Shown here piece after piece: positions 17,290-26,165 of a DNA stretch of 64,000 nt. Position numbers and translations under genes: made by a program. The first letter of the stretch is position 1. Each line of letters opens with the position of its first letter. Source of the DNA: Dichotomicrobium thermohalophilum (GTDB taxonomy: Bacteria; Pseudomonadota; Alphaproteobacteria; Rhizobiales; Rhodomicrobiaceae); assembly GCF_003550175.1 (NCBI RefSeq), contig NZ_QXDF01000004.1, forward strand, positions 62,001 to 126,000, read 5' to 3'. Below the pieces are notes generated by a model. The model had not been told where the DNA came from and did not search any database. It was given only the letters and a program-made list of their open reading frames with translations.

Positions 17290-18763
17290 CGGTGCGCCCT
17301 TTGCTCTGACCGCGAAGGACGGCCAGCGCCTCGTCGTCGCGGCGGCAAACCGTCCGGCGGTGGAGGCCGGCATCACGCCCGGCATGGGCGTGGCCGATGC
17401 ACTCGCCATGCTGCCCGCGCTGGGCACGCATACGGCCCAGCCGGAGCGCGACCGCCGCGCCCTGCACGATCTGGCGCGCTGGTGCGTGCGCTATACGCCC
17501 TGGGCCAATGTCGACGGCGCGGACGGGCTGTGGCTCGACATCACCGGCACGGCGCACCTGTTCGGCGGCGAGGTGACGATGCTGCGCCGTATCAACGCCG
17601 ACCTGGTCAGGCTGGGCTTCACCAATCGCGTGGGCGCGGCGGGGACGCCAGGGGCCGCCTGGGCGCTGGCGCGGTATGGCCCGTCCGGCTCGGTGCAAAA
17701 GCGCATCGCCCCGGCGGGCGAGCGGCTCGACGGGCTGTTGCGCGACCTGCCGGTGGAGGCGCTGCGGCTTGACCCCGGGCCTGCCGCGCTCCTGCGCCGG
17801 CTCGGCCTGCGCACCATCGGCGATGTGCTGCCGATCCCGCGCGCGAGCCTCGCCCGCCGCTTCCAGAGCAGCGCCCAGAGCGAGAGCGTGCTCACCCGGC
17901 TCGATCAGGCGCTGGGGCTGAAGGGCGAGCCGATCTCGCCGCTCGGCCCGCCGCCGGTGTTCGAGGCGCGGCGCAATTTCGCCGAGCCCTGCGTGGCGCG
18001 CGAGGGTCTGCCGCCGATCCTGCGCGCGCTTCTGGACGATCTGTGCCGGCAAATGGAACGTGAGGGCCAGGGCGCGCGGCGCATCACGCTCACCGCCTGC
18101 CACACCGATGGACGCATCAGCCGCCGGCGCATCGGTACGGCGCGCCCATCGCGCGATGCGGAGCATCTGGCGCGATTGTTCCGCCAGCCGCTGGAAAGCC
18201 TCGACCCGGATTTCGGTATCGACCTGTTCATCCTCTCAGCCGATCGCACCGAACCGCTCGGCCCGCATCAGGCTGTTTTGGAGAACAAAACAGGTACGAG
18301 TGAGGCGGAGCTGGCGCAGCTCATCGACCGGCTGTCGAACCGGCTGGGCGCGCAGAACATCCACTGGCTCGCGCCGCTGGAAAGCCATCTGCCCGAGAGC
18401 GCGCAGACCCAGCACCCGGCGGACAGCGACCCGCCGCCTGAGGCATGGCCGGATCACATGCCGCCGCGTCCGCTGCGCCTGCTGGACCGCCCCGAGCCGA
18501 TCGAGGCGGTTGCCGAGGTGCCCGACGGCCCGCCGCTGCTGTTCCGCTGGCGCCGGGTGCTGCGCCGCGTCGCCCGCGCGCGCGGGCCGGAGCGCATCGC
18601 GCCGGAATGGTGGCGCGCCAGCGGGCCATCCGCGCGCCCGCGCGATTATTACGACATCGAGGACACAAGCGGGCGGCGCTACTGGGTGTTCCGCGAAGGC
18701 CAGTACGACGAAACCGGCGACGGCCCGCCGCCGCGCTGGTATATGCACGGGTTGTTCGCATGA
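17183..18763 (+). CDS. imuB: ImuB, inactive Y-family polymerase of the SOS mutasome
   Basis: 526 aa from ATG 17183 (ATG 17186 is equally good). The N-terminus RRIVSIWLPEFPIDRL is the ImuB form of the Y-family palm, without the catalytic carboxylates of DinB/UmuC. The finger/thumb region (ADALAMLPAL; VDGADGLWLDITGTAHLFGGE) and HhH region (LRRLGLRTIGDVLPIPRASLARRF) follow. The long C-terminal part is the platform that links DnaE2 to the beta clamp. It begins inside imuA (107-bp overlap) and its TGA overlaps the dnaE2 ATG, so all three proteins are probably made in fixed ratio after DNA damage. Confidence 0.92.
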   Translation: MMRRIVSIWLPEFPIDRLRRDDCRKPQSERLSGLHDGAPFALTAKDGQRLVVAAANRPAVEAGITPGMGVADALAMLPALGTHTAQPERDRRALHDLARWCVRYTPWANVDGADGLWLDITGTAHLFGGEVTMLRRINADLVRLGFTNRVGAAGTPGAAWALARYGPSGSVQKRIAPAGERLDGLLRDLPVEALRLDPGPAALLRRLGLRTIGDVLPIPRASLARRFQSSAQSESVLTRLDQALGLKGEPISPLGPPPVFEARRNFAEPCVAREGLPPILRALLDDLCRQMEREGQGARRITLTACHTDGRISRRRIGTARPSRDAEHLARLFRQPLESLDPDFGIDLFILSADRTEPLGPHQAVLENKTGTSEAELAQLIDRLSNRLGAQNIHWLAPLESHLPESAQTQHPADSDPPPEAWPDHMPPRPLRLLDRPEPIEAVAEVPDGPPLLFRWRRVLRRVARARGPERIAPEWWRASGPSARPRDYYDIEDTSGRRYWVFREGQYDETGDGPPPRWYMHGLFA

Positions 18764-21700
18764 GCGCGTGGTTTTCGGAACCGGCCTATGCCGAGTTGCA
18801 GGTCACGACCAATTTCAGCTTCCTGCGCGGCGGCTCGCACCCCGAAGAGCTGGTGCAGACCGCCAAGGCGCAGGGGCTCGCCGCGCTCGCTGTCACCGAC
18901 CGCAACAGTCTCGCCGGGGTGGTGCGCGCGCATATCGCCGCGAAGGCCGAGGGGCTGCGGCTGATCGTCGGCTGCCGGCTGGACCTGCGCGATGCGCCGA
19001 GCCTCTTGTGCTACCCGAGCGACCGCGCGGCCTATGGCCGGCTTTGCCGTATGCTCAGCGTGGGCAAGATGCGCGCGGAAAAGGGCGACTGCACACTCGA
19101 CCTGGCCGATGTCGCGACACATGCCGAAGGGCAGATCTTCATCGTCCTGCCCCCGGAGCCGGCCGATCTCGCCTTTGCCGAGGAACTGCGCGGCATCACC
19201 GACATGCTGGGCGCGCCGGTCTACCTCGCCGCGCAAAACCACCTGAACGGGAACGACCGCGCCCGGCTGGCTCGCCGCGCCGAAATCGCCAAGCGCGCGC
19301 GTGTGCCGCTGGTCGCCACGAACGATGTGCTCTACCATGACCCCGCGCGCCGCCCGCTGCAGGACGTGCTCACCTGCATCCGCGAGAAATGTACGATCGA
19401 CGAAGCCGGCTACCGCCTGACCAAGAACGCCGAACGCCACATCAAATCGCCCGCCGAGATGGTGCGGCTGTTCCGCGGCTTCGAGGACGCGGTCGCGCGC
19501 AGCGTAGAGATCGCCGAACGCTGCCGCTTCTCGCTGGATGAGCTGAAATACGAATATCCCGAGGAGCCGGTCCCGGCCGGCAAGACGCCGCAGAGCCATC
19601 TGGAAGACCTGACCTGGGAAGGCGCGCGGCGGCACTACCCGACCGGCGTACCGGACAAGGTCGCAGCGAACATCCGGCGCGAGCTGGCGCTGATCGCCGA
19701 GTTGGACTATGCGCCCTACTTCCTCACCGTCCACGACATCGTTGCCTATGCGCGCACGCCCCAGCCCGACAAGGGCCGCCACGACCCGATCCTGTGCCAG
19801 GGGCGCGGCTCGGCGGCGAACTCGACCGTGTGCTTCTGCCTTGGCATCACCTCGGTGAACCCGGAGGAGATCGACCTCCTGTTCGAGCGGTTCATTTCCG
19901 CCGAGCGCAACGAGCCGCCGGATATCGACGTGGATTTCGAGCACGAGCGCCGCGAGGAGGTCATCCAGTACATCTACGAGCGCTACGGCCGCGACCGCGC
20001 CGGCATCGCCGCGACGGTGATCTGCTACCGCTCCCGCTCGGCCATCCGCGAAGTCGGCAAGGCGTTTGCGTTGAGCGAGGATGTCACCGCCGCGCTCGCC
20101 GGTACCATCTGGGGCTCGGGCAACCGGCCGATCCCGGAAGACCATGTGCGCGAGGCGGGCCTCGACCCGTCCGATCCGCGCCTGTTGCAGACGCTGCGCC
20201 TCGCCGCCGAACTGACCGGCTTCCCGCGCCACCTGTCCCAGCATGTCGGCGGCTTCGTGCTGACGCGCACGCTGCTGACCGAGACCGTGCCGGTCGGCAA
20301 CGCGGCGATGGATCAGCGCACCTTCATCGAGTGGGACAAGGACGACATCAATGCGCTCGGGCTGATGAAGGTCGATGTGCTGTCGCTCGGAATGCTGACC
20401 TGCATCCGCAAATGCTTCGACCTGTTGGCCGCGCATTATGGCGAAACACACACGCTGGCGAGCGTCCCGAACGACGACGCGGCAGTTTACGACATGATCT
20501 CGCGCGCCGACACCATCGGCGTGTTCCAGATCGAAAGCCGCGCGCAGATGTCGATGCTGCCGCGCCTGAAGCCGCGCGAGTTCTATGACCTCGTGATCGA
20601 GATCGCCATCGTCCGGCCCGGCCCGATCCAGGGCGACATGGTGCACCCCTATCTACGCCGGCGCGCCGGGCTTGAAGAGGTCACGTTCCCCTCGCCGTCG
20701 CCGGATCACGGGCCGCCGGACGAACTGCACCGCGTGCTCGGCAAGACGCTGGGCGTGCCGCTGTTCCAGGAGCAGGCGATGCGGCTGGCGATGGTCGCGG
20801 CGGACTTCACGCCGGAGGAGCTGAACGGCCTGCGTCACGCGCTCGCCACCTTCCGCCGGCGCGGCACGATCGGCAAGTTCGAGGACAAGATGGTCCAGCG
20901 CATGAGCGAGCGCGGCTACGACCCCGAATTTGCGCGGCGCTGTTTCAACCAGATCAAGGGGTTTGGCGAATACGGCTTCCCCGAAAGCCACTCGGCCAGT
21001 TTCGCGCGGCTCGCCTATGTCTCAAGCTGGATCAAGTGCCACTACCCGGAAGTGTTCGCCTGCGGCCTGCTGAATTCACAGCCGATGGGCTTCTACGCGC
21101 CCGCGCAGATCATCCGCGATGCGCGCGAACACGGCGTGGAGGTGCGCCCGGTTGATGTGAACGCCAGCGACTGGGACAACACGCTAGAGCCGGGCGAACG
21201 CGGCTTAGCGCTGCGGTTGGGGATGCGCAATGTCGACGGGCTGGGCGAGGCGCCCGCGCGGGCGATCGCCGAGGCGCGCGGCAACGGCTATTTCGACATC
21301 GCTGAAGTGCGCCGGCGCGCGGGCGTGCGCGTCGCGGCGCTGGAGCGGCTGGCCGAGGGTGATGCTTTTCGCTCGCTGGGGCTGGACCGGCGCGCGGCGC
21401 TCTGGCAGGTGCGCCAGCTCGGCAAGGCAAAGGAATTGCCGCTGTTCACCCGCGCGGAGACCAGCGAGCAGGGGCCGGAGCCGGAGGTCACACTGCCGCC
21501 AATGCCGCTCAATGAACACGTCATCGCGGATTATCAGAGCCTGAGCCTTTCGCTGAAGGCGCATCCGCTGGCGTTTCTGCGGCCGGGGCTGAACAAGCGC
21601 GGCGTGGTCACGGCGGCGGGGCTGCACGAGATGCGCAACGGCGCGCGCGCCTCGGTCGCCGGGCTGGTGCTGGTGCGCCAGCGGCCGGGGACGGCGCAGG

Positions 21701-22029
21701 GCGTGATCTTCATGACCATCGAGGACGAGACCGGCGCGGCAAATGTCGTGGTCTGGCCCAAAGTGTTCGAGGCGCAGCGCAGCGTGGTGATGGGCGCGCG
21801 GCTGATGCTGGTTCATGGTGCCGTACAGGCGAAGGACGGCGTTATCCACCTGATCGCGCGCCGGCTGGAGGATCATACCGCGGCGCTCATGGCGCTCGCC
21901 GGGCATGGCGGGCCGGTGAACATGCCGCTTGCCCACGCCGACGAAGTGCGCAAACCGATCGACCCGCAGAACCCGCGCGCGCATCCGCGCAATGTCCGCG
22001 TCGTGCCGAAGTCCCGCGACTTCCATTGA
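18760..22029 (+). CDS. dnaE2: Error-prone DNA polymerase DnaE2 (ImuC)
   Basis: 1089 aa, right for DnaE2 and shorter than replicative DnaE1. The N-terminal PHP domain starts YAELQVTTNFSFLRGGSHPEELV; the palm contains GRGSAANSTVCFCLGIT and PPDIDVDFEHERREEVIQYIY with the catalytic aspartates; the HhH and OB-fold parts follow, ending NPRAHPRNVRVVPKSRDFH, a characteristic DnaE2 end. ATG 18760 overlaps the imuB stop as ATGA. It is the catalytic polymerase for SOS mutagenesis and is expected under LexA control from the box at 16379-16393. A very long frame on the opposite strand within this gene is a coding shadow. Confidence 0.97.
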   Translation: MSAWFSEPAYAELQVTTNFSFLRGGSHPEELVQTAKAQGLAALAVTDRNSLAGVVRAHIAAKAEGLRLIVGCRLDLRDAPSLLCYPSDRAAYGRLCRMLSVGKMRAEKGDCTLDLADVATHAEGQIFIVLPPEPADLAFAEELRGITDMLGAPVYLAAQNHLNGNDRARLARRAEIAKRARVPLVATNDVLYHDPARRPLQDVLTCIREKCTIDEAGYRLTKNAERHIKSPAEMVRLFRGFEDAVARSVEIAERCRFSLDELKYEYPEEPVPAGKTPQSHLEDLTWEGARRHYPTGVPDKVAANIRRELALIAELDYAPYFLTVHDIVAYARTPQPDKGRHDPILCQGRGSAANSTVCFCLGITSVNPEEIDLLFERFISAERNEPPDIDVDFEHERREEVIQYIYERYGRDRAGIAATVICYRSRSAIREVGKAFALSEDVTAALAGTIWGSGNRPIPEDHVREAGLDPSDPRLLQTLRLAAELTGFPRHLSQHVGGFVLTRTLLTETVPVGNAAMDQRTFIEWDKDDINALGLMKVDVLSLGMLTCIRKCFDLLAAHYGETHTLASVPNDDAAVYDMISRADTIGVFQIESRAQMSMLPRLKPREFYDLVIEIAIVRPGPIQGDMVHPYLRRRAGLEEVTFPSPSPDHGPPDELHRVLGKTLGVPLFQEQAMRLAMVAADFTPEELNGLRHALATFRRRGTIGKFEDKMVQRMSERGYDPEFARRCFNQIKGFGEYGFPESHSASFARLAYVSSWIKCHYPEVFACGLLNSQPMGFYAPAQIIRDAREHGVEVRPVDVNASDWDNTLEPGERGLALRLGMRNVDGLGEAPARAIAEARGNGYFDIAEVRRRAGVRVAALERLAEGDAFRSLGLDRRAALWQVRQLGKAKELPLFTRAETSEQGPEPEVTLPPMPLNEHVIADYQSLSLSLKAHPLAFLRPGLNKRGVVTAAGLHEMRNGARASVAGLVLVRQRPGTAQGVIFMTIEDETGAANVVVWPKVFEAQRSVVMGARLMLVHGAVQAKDGVIHLIARRLEDHTAALMALAGHGGPVNMPLAHADEVRKPIDPQNPRAHPRNVRVVPKSRDFH

Positions 22030-22051
22030 CGCGGCTCAGATCGCGCGCAAT

Positions 22052-22170
22052 ACGTCATTGCCGGGCTTGACCCGGCAATCCAGAATGTGCTGCCCGAAAC
22101 TGCGCCGGCCGATGGATGCCCGTGTTCCCCGGATCACCTGTCCGGGGACAGGCAAGCACGGGCATGACGT
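22052..22170. repeat. Palindromic intergenic repeat element (about 119 bp)
   Basis: The ends are inverted: ACGTCAT (22052-22058) and ATGACGT (22164-22170). Inside are two nested hairpins: TTGCCGGG...CCCGGCAA (22058-22078) and CCCCGGA...TCCGGGG (22127-22147), the second enclosed by ATGCCCGTG (22116-22124) and CACGGGCAT (22157-22165). The wording (GTCATTGCCGGGCTTGACCC, GGATGCCCG, GGGCATGACG) is that of the dispersed intergenic repeats common in Alphaproteobacteria. It sits between the convergent ends of dnaE2 and a membrane gene and may also stop both transcripts. Confidence 0.8.
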
Positions 22171-22181
22171 CAACAAATGCG

Positions 22182-22559
22182 TCAAAGGTGCCCCATCAGC
22201 ACCAGCAGCATCACCACGGCCGCGTTGAGCTGCGCAGAAACCGAAACGAAGCCGAACGGAACATAGGGCAGGCGCTGAATCTCGATCTTGGTCTTCACCG
22301 CCACCGGCGCATCGGCCGGCCTGCCGCGCACCCAGCGCCAGCCATAGCCAACCCCGGCGCGCGCATAGCGCACCATCGCCATCGAGCCCTGCACCGCACT
22401 GCGATACCGCAAAGCCAGTACGATCCACGCCACAAGGCCCGCCCAGACCAGGGTGGAAATAAGATCGCGGACAATGAACCAGGCCAGGGACCAGATCATC
22501 GACAGTACAAAGCTGATCAGCCACCAAACCAGCCCAAGAATTTCGCCAAGCGTTTCCAT
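22182..22559 (-). CDS. Hypothetical inner-membrane protein
   Basis: 125 aa from ATG 22559. Two or three hydrophobic segments: about 6-27 (EILGLVWWLISFVLSMIWSL), 28-50, and a C-terminal VSVSAQLNAAVVMLLVLMGHL at about 104-124. A basic stretch (VRYARAGVGYGWRWVRGR) lies between. No catalytic motif or family is recognised. It is on the minus strand, 132 bp downstream of the rlmH end side, facing away from it, with the palindromic repeat element directly after its stop. A longer N-terminal reading is possible up to 22652 but adds an arginine-rich segment that looks non-native. Confidence 0.6.
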   Translation of the reverse strand: METLGEILGLVWWLISFVLSMIWSLAWFIVRDLISTLVWAGLVAWIVLALRYRSAVQGSMAMVRYARAGVGYGWRWVRGRPADAPVAVKTKIEIQRLPYVPFGFVSVSAQLNAAVVMLLVLMGHL

Positions 22560-22691
22560 GACGCGACCCCCTGCCAGCCGCACCCGCGTCGCGCAGCGCC
22601 GGCGCGTCAGGCCGTTCCAAGCCCTGAGACGATAGGCTGTCAAGACGCCCACGTCGCGATGAAATTTGCGTGAAACGCGCTGTCACGACGC

Positions 22692-23174
22692 TCAGGCGCG
22701 GTGGTAAGGATGCCCGGCGAGGATCGTCGCCGCGCGGTAGAACTGTTCGGCCAGCACGATGCGCGCCAAGCCGTGCGGCAGGGTCATACGCCCCAGCGAA
22801 AGCGTGAGGTCGGCCGCCTGCGCCACCGCCTCGCCTTGACCATCAGGCCCACCGATAAGGAAGCATGCTCGGGAGGTACCCGCATCGCGCCACTCGCCCA
22901 TCAGCGCGGCAAAATCTTCGCTGGAAAGTTGCTTGCCGCCGGCGTCCAGAGCAACGAGGCGCGCTCCATAGGGTGCCCGCGACAGCATCGCGGCACCTTC
23001 CTCCGCGCGCCGCGCGGCGACGTTGTCCTTGCGGCTTTCGCCGAGTTCGATCTCCTCGACCGGCCCAAGCCCGATGCTGCGACCAACGCGGTCGAAACGT
23101 TCGATATAGCGGTCGGCCAGCCCGCGCTCGGCCTTGTCCTTGAGGCGCCCAACGGCGATCAGGCTCACGCGCAT
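22692..23174 (-). CDS. rlmH: 23S rRNA (pseudouridine1915-N3)-methyltransferase RlmH
   Basis: 160 aa SPOUT methyltransferase, full length. The enzyme methylates N3 of pseudouridine 1915 in helix 69 of 23S rRNA on assembled 70S ribosomes. The SAM-binding trefoil-knot motif CFLIGGPDGQG is at about 104-114 and the terminal LPHGLARIVLAEQFYRAATILAGHPYHR is the RlmH signature. It follows rsfS by 24 bp on the minus strand, part of the conserved obg-proB-proA-nadD-rsfS-rlmH order. Confidence 0.97.
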   Translation of the reverse strand: MRVSLIAVGRLKDKAERGLADRYIERFDRVGRSIGLGPVEEIELGESRKDNVAARRAEEGAAMLSRAPYGARLVALDAGGKQLSSEDFAALMGEWRDAGTSRACFLIGGPDGQGEAVAQAADLTLSLGRMTLPHGLARIVLAEQFYRAATILAGHPYHRA

Positions 23175-23198
23175 AGCCTGCCTCGCCGCCGCACGTCT

Positions 23199-23612
23199 TT
23201 ACGCGGACTGAGGACTGTCCGGGCGGTCAGCCAGCCACATCTTTTCGAGATTGTAGAACTCGCGCACTTCCGGCTGGAAGAGATGCACGATCACCGGCCC
23301 CGCATCGATCAGCACCCAGTCGCATTTGGGCATGCCTTCGACCGAGACGTCCGTGATCCCAGCCTCTTTGAGATGCTTTGCGAGATTGTCGGCGATCGCA
23401 CCGACATGCCGCTCAGATCGACCCGAGGCGACAATCATGTAATCGCCGATCAGGGTTTTCCCCGCGAGATCGATCGTAACCACGTCCTCGGCCTTGGAAT
23501 CTTCAAGTGAGGACTGAACGATCTCCAGCAACGTCGTCGCGCCCACGCTTTCCTGCGCGGGGTCAACGTGATGAGGCGCGCCGCGTGAGGCGCCCTCGGC
23601 TGATGTCGGCAT
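23199..23612 (-). CDS. rsfS: Ribosomal silencing factor RsfS
   Basis: 137 aa. RsfS (Iojap/YbeB) binds ribosomal protein uL14 and blocks subunit joining when nutrients are short. The family core is clear: DLAGKTLIGDYMIVASGRSERHVGAIADNL (about 48-77), GMPKCDWVLIDAGPVIVHLF and REFYNLEKMW. The first 25 residues are variable. It lies 144 bp after nadD and 24 bp before rlmH on the same strand. Confidence 0.96.
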   Translation of the reverse strand: MPTSAEGASRGAPHHVDPAQESVGATTLLEIVQSSLEDSKAEDVVTIDLAGKTLIGDYMIVASGRSERHVGAIADNLAKHLKEAGITDVSVEGMPKCDWVLIDAGPVIVHLFQPEVREFYNLEKMWLADRPDSPQSA

Positions 23613-23756
23613 GAGCAGTTGAATGTCCCTCCATCCTGGACCCTGATGAGCCGGCCTCCCGACTGCGAGGCCAAGCCCGAGGACGCTGTCAGAACCACGT
23701 CGGTCTGTGACATTTTCGCCCTCTACTTGGAAATGTGCATGAATCGACCCGGGAAT

Positions 23757-24443
23757 TCAATCCCCGGAGCTTTCGGCGCCCGTACCGGCGGCCTGGCGCT
23801 GGCGGCGCAGCTGCGTCGAGGAGATATCGGCCAACGGAATCGTCAGGTAGGTCCAGGCCGGCGGCGAAATGAGCGCCAGCGCGCCGGCCTGCGTCTCATC
23901 CACCCGCGCGCGTCGGAAAGTCATGGCCGCAGGCGAGGCCATCGCGCGGAAGCGGAAGCCCGGCCTGTCCAGCACCGCGACCGGCAGGCCGCGCATGATC
24001 CCGCGCCACTCCTGCCAGCGATGAAAGCTCGCGAGATTATCCCCGCCCATGATCCAGACAAAGTGCACGCCTGGAAAGCGCCGATGCAGAAAGTCCAGCG
24101 TCCGCGCCGTGTAGGCCGTGGGCAGCGCGGCCTCGAAGCCGGTCACCTTGATGCGCGGATGGTTCATGATGCACTGCGTCGCGGAGAGACGTTCAGACAG
24201 CGCCGCGAGGTCCCCATGCTCCTTGATCGGGTTGCCGGGAGTCACGACAATCCACACCTGATCCAAACCAAGCCGGCGCAGCGCGGTCTCGGCAATATGG
24301 CGGTGGCCCTCGTGCGGCGGATTGAACGAGCCGCCCAGCAGCCCGATCCGCATCCCCGGCCAGGCCGGCGGCGGGCCCAGCGTCTCGCGGTCGAACCGCA
24401 ACCCAGCTGCAGCGCCCGCTTCGACATCCGTGACCAGCGTCAT
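23757..24443 (-). CDS. nadD: Nicotinate-nucleotide adenylyltransferase NadD
   Basis: 228 aa from ATG 24443, which overlaps the stop of the upstream GFA gene (ATGA). The nucleotidyltransferase motif GGSFNPPHEGH is at 37-47, followed by WIVVTPGNP and WIMGGDNLASFHRW, then the C-terminal ISSTQLRRQ that corresponds to the ISSTxIR motif. NadD adenylates nicotinate mononucleotide to deamido-NAD, an essential step of NAD synthesis. An internal Met at residue 31 would give the shorter canonical N-terminus, so the true start is uncertain. It is placed as usual between proA and rsfS, except for the GFA insertion. Confidence 0.95.
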   Translation of the reverse strand: MTLVTDVEAGAAAGLRFDRETLGPPPAWPGMRIGLLGGSFNPPHEGHRHIAETALRRLGLDQVWIVVTPGNPIKEHGDLAALSERLSATQCIMNHPRIKVTGFEAALPTAYTARTLDFLHRRFPGVHFVWIMGGDNLASFHRWQEWRGIMRGLPVAVLDRPGFRFRAMASPAAMTFRRARVDETQAGALALISPPAWTYLTIPLADISSTQLRRQRQAAGTGAESSGD

Positions 24444-24859
24444 GACCACTCGGGATAAGTCACGGGATAGCCTTCATGCTGCGGCAGAGCGTCGGCAATG
24501 ACCTCGTAGTCCGCGCAGTTCCCCACGAAGACGTGGCAGTCCAGCTTCAACCCGCTTGGCTGATCGAACACGCCCGCCATGATGGCCACGTAGTTGTTGT
24601 CCTTCGGCCGCCAGAAAAGGCTGGAGCCGCATATCGTACAGAACGCCCGCTCTGCCGTCCCGGATGAGCGATACCAGCGCAGTCGATCTGCACCATCGAG
24701 GATTTCGAAGCTCTCCGCGGGGACGGCCGTTGCGGCGATGAGATAGCCGCTCCAGCGTGCACATTGGCGACAATGACAGACCATGACCGGCCGGCAAGGG
24801 CCGGCGGTCCGGAACCGCACGCTGCCGCACAGGCACCCGCCTTCGCGCTGCTCGCTCAT
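24440..24859 (-). CDS. GFA-fold (Mss4-like) zinc protein
   Basis: 139 aa. Seven cysteines fit the GFA (glutathione-dependent formaldehyde-activating enzyme-like, CENP-V) pattern: GGCLCGSVRF (Cys9, Cys11), CHCRQC (Cys28, Cys30, Cys33) and FCTICGSSLF (Cys74, Cys77). These bind two zinc ions in the family. The function of most bacterial members is unknown and formaldehyde chemistry should not be assumed. It starts 10 bp after proA and its stop overlaps the nadD ATG; its insertion into the proA-nadD block suggests cotranscription rather than a shared pathway. Confidence 0.87.
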   Translation of the reverse strand: MSEQREGGCLCGSVRFRTAGPCRPVMVCHCRQCARWSGYLIAATAVPAESFEILDGADRLRWYRSSGTAERAFCTICGSSLFWRPKDNNYVAIMAGVFDQPSGLKLDCHVFVGNCADYEVIADALPQHEGYPVTYPEWS

Positions 24860-24869
24860 TGCCGTCTCC

Positions 24870-26165
24870 TCACTTGGGGCGGGTCTGGCCGCTGCCGCGA
24901 ACGACATATTTAAAACTCGTAAGCTGCTCGACGCCAATCGGTCCACGCGCATGCATCTTGCCCGTTGCGATGCCGATCTCCGCCCCCATGCCGAACTCGC
25001 CGCCATCGGCGAACTGGGTGGAGGCGTTCCAGAGGACGATGGCGCTGTCGACGCCGTTCAGGAAAACCTGGGCCGCCACGGCATCCTCGGTGAGGATCGC
25101 CTCGGTGTGGTGGGAACTGTAGTGGGCGATATGGGCAAGCGCGCCTTCGACGCCATCGACGACCTTCACCGAAATGATCGCATCGAGATATTCGGTGCGC
25201 CAGTCCTCCTCGCTCGCCGGCCTGACGCGGGCATCAGCGCGCTGCGCCGAGTCGTCGCCGCGCACCTCACAGCCCGCCCCGATCAGCGCGTCGATAAGCG
25301 CGGGCAGATAATCCGAGGGGCAGGCGCGGTCGACCAGCAATGTCTCTGCCGCGCCGCAGATGCCCGGCCGGCGCATCTTGGCATTGACAACGACCTCGCG
25401 CGCCATGTCGAGTTTCGCCGCCTTGTCAACGTAGACATGGCAGATGCCCTCCAGATGCGCGAACACCGGCACGCGCGCATCTGTCTGCACGCGCTCCACG
25501 AGGCTCTTGCCGCCGCGCGGGACGATCACGTCGATATTTCCGCCCAGCCCGCGGAGCATGTGTCCGACGGCCTCGCGGTCCGTGGTCGGCACGATCTGGA
25601 TTGCCGCTTCGGGCAGACCGGCGGCGCGCAGCCCTTCCAGCAGGCAGGCATGGATCGCGCGGCTGGAATGAATGCTGTCCGAGCCGGGCCGCAGGATCGC
25701 GGCGTTGCCCGATTTCAGGCACAGCGCGCCCGCATCGGCGGTAACGTTCGGGCGGCTCTCGAAGATGATGCCGATGACGCCAATCGGCGTGCGGACGCGC
25801 TGGATGTCCAGCCCGTTCGGCCGCGTCCACTCCGCAATCACTGTGCCCACCGGGTCGTCCAGAGCGACGATATCCTCCAGCGCGCTGGCAATCCCCTCGA
25901 TACGCTTTTTATCGAGCCGTAGCCGGTCGATCGCGGCTTTTGGCCGCCCCTGCTCTTCGGCAGCGGCCACGTCGCGCGCATTGGCGGCCAAGATGTCCTC
26001 GGCGCTTCTGCGGAGCGCGGCCGCGCCCGCGCGCAGCGCGGCGTTCTTCGTCGCTGTATCCGTCGTGGCAAGCACCCAGGCCGCCGCGCGCGCAGCTTCG
26101 CCCAGTTCCGCCATGACGGCGGCGAGCGGTTTGCCCGCCGTCTTGTCCGCTTTCTCCTGCATCAT
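24870..26165 (-). CDS. proA: Gamma-glutamyl phosphate reductase
   Basis: 431 aa, aldehyde dehydrogenase superfamily. It reduces gamma-glutamyl phosphate to glutamate semialdehyde with NADPH in proline synthesis. Signatures: [27 protein letters not shown] (about 129-155), VPRGGKSL (215-222), the catalytic cysteine 270 in [15 protein letters not shown], and FAGKTLxx-like tail region [17 protein letters not shown]. The ATG at 26165 overlaps the proB stop by four bases, so the two proline enzymes are coupled. Confidence 0.97.
   Translation of the reverse strand: MMQEKADKTAGKPLAAVMAELGEAARAAAWVLATTDTATKNAALRAGAAALRRSAEDILAANARDVAAAEEQGRPKAAIDRLRLDKKRIEGIASALEDIVALDDPVGTVIAEWTRPNGLDIQRVRTPIGVIGIIFESRPNVTADAGALCLKSGNAAILRPGSDSIHSSRAIHACLLEGLRAAGLPEAAIQIVPTTDREAVGHMLRGLGGNIDVIVPRGGKSLVERVQTDARVPVFAHLEGICHVYVDKAAKLDMAREVVVNAKMRRPGICGAAETLLVDRACPSDYLPALIDALIGAGCEVRGDDSAQRADARVRPASEEDWRTEYLDAIISVKVVDGVEGALAHIAHYSSHHTEAILTEDAVAAQVFLNGVDSAIVLWNASTQFADGGEFGMGAEIGIATGKMHARGPIGVEQLTSFKYVVRGSGQTRPK

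Noticed and set aside
18679-20646. Long antisense frame within dnaE2
   Set aside because: It is the reverse-strand shadow expected in GC-rich coding DNA; composition is His/Arg/Ala-rich without domain features.
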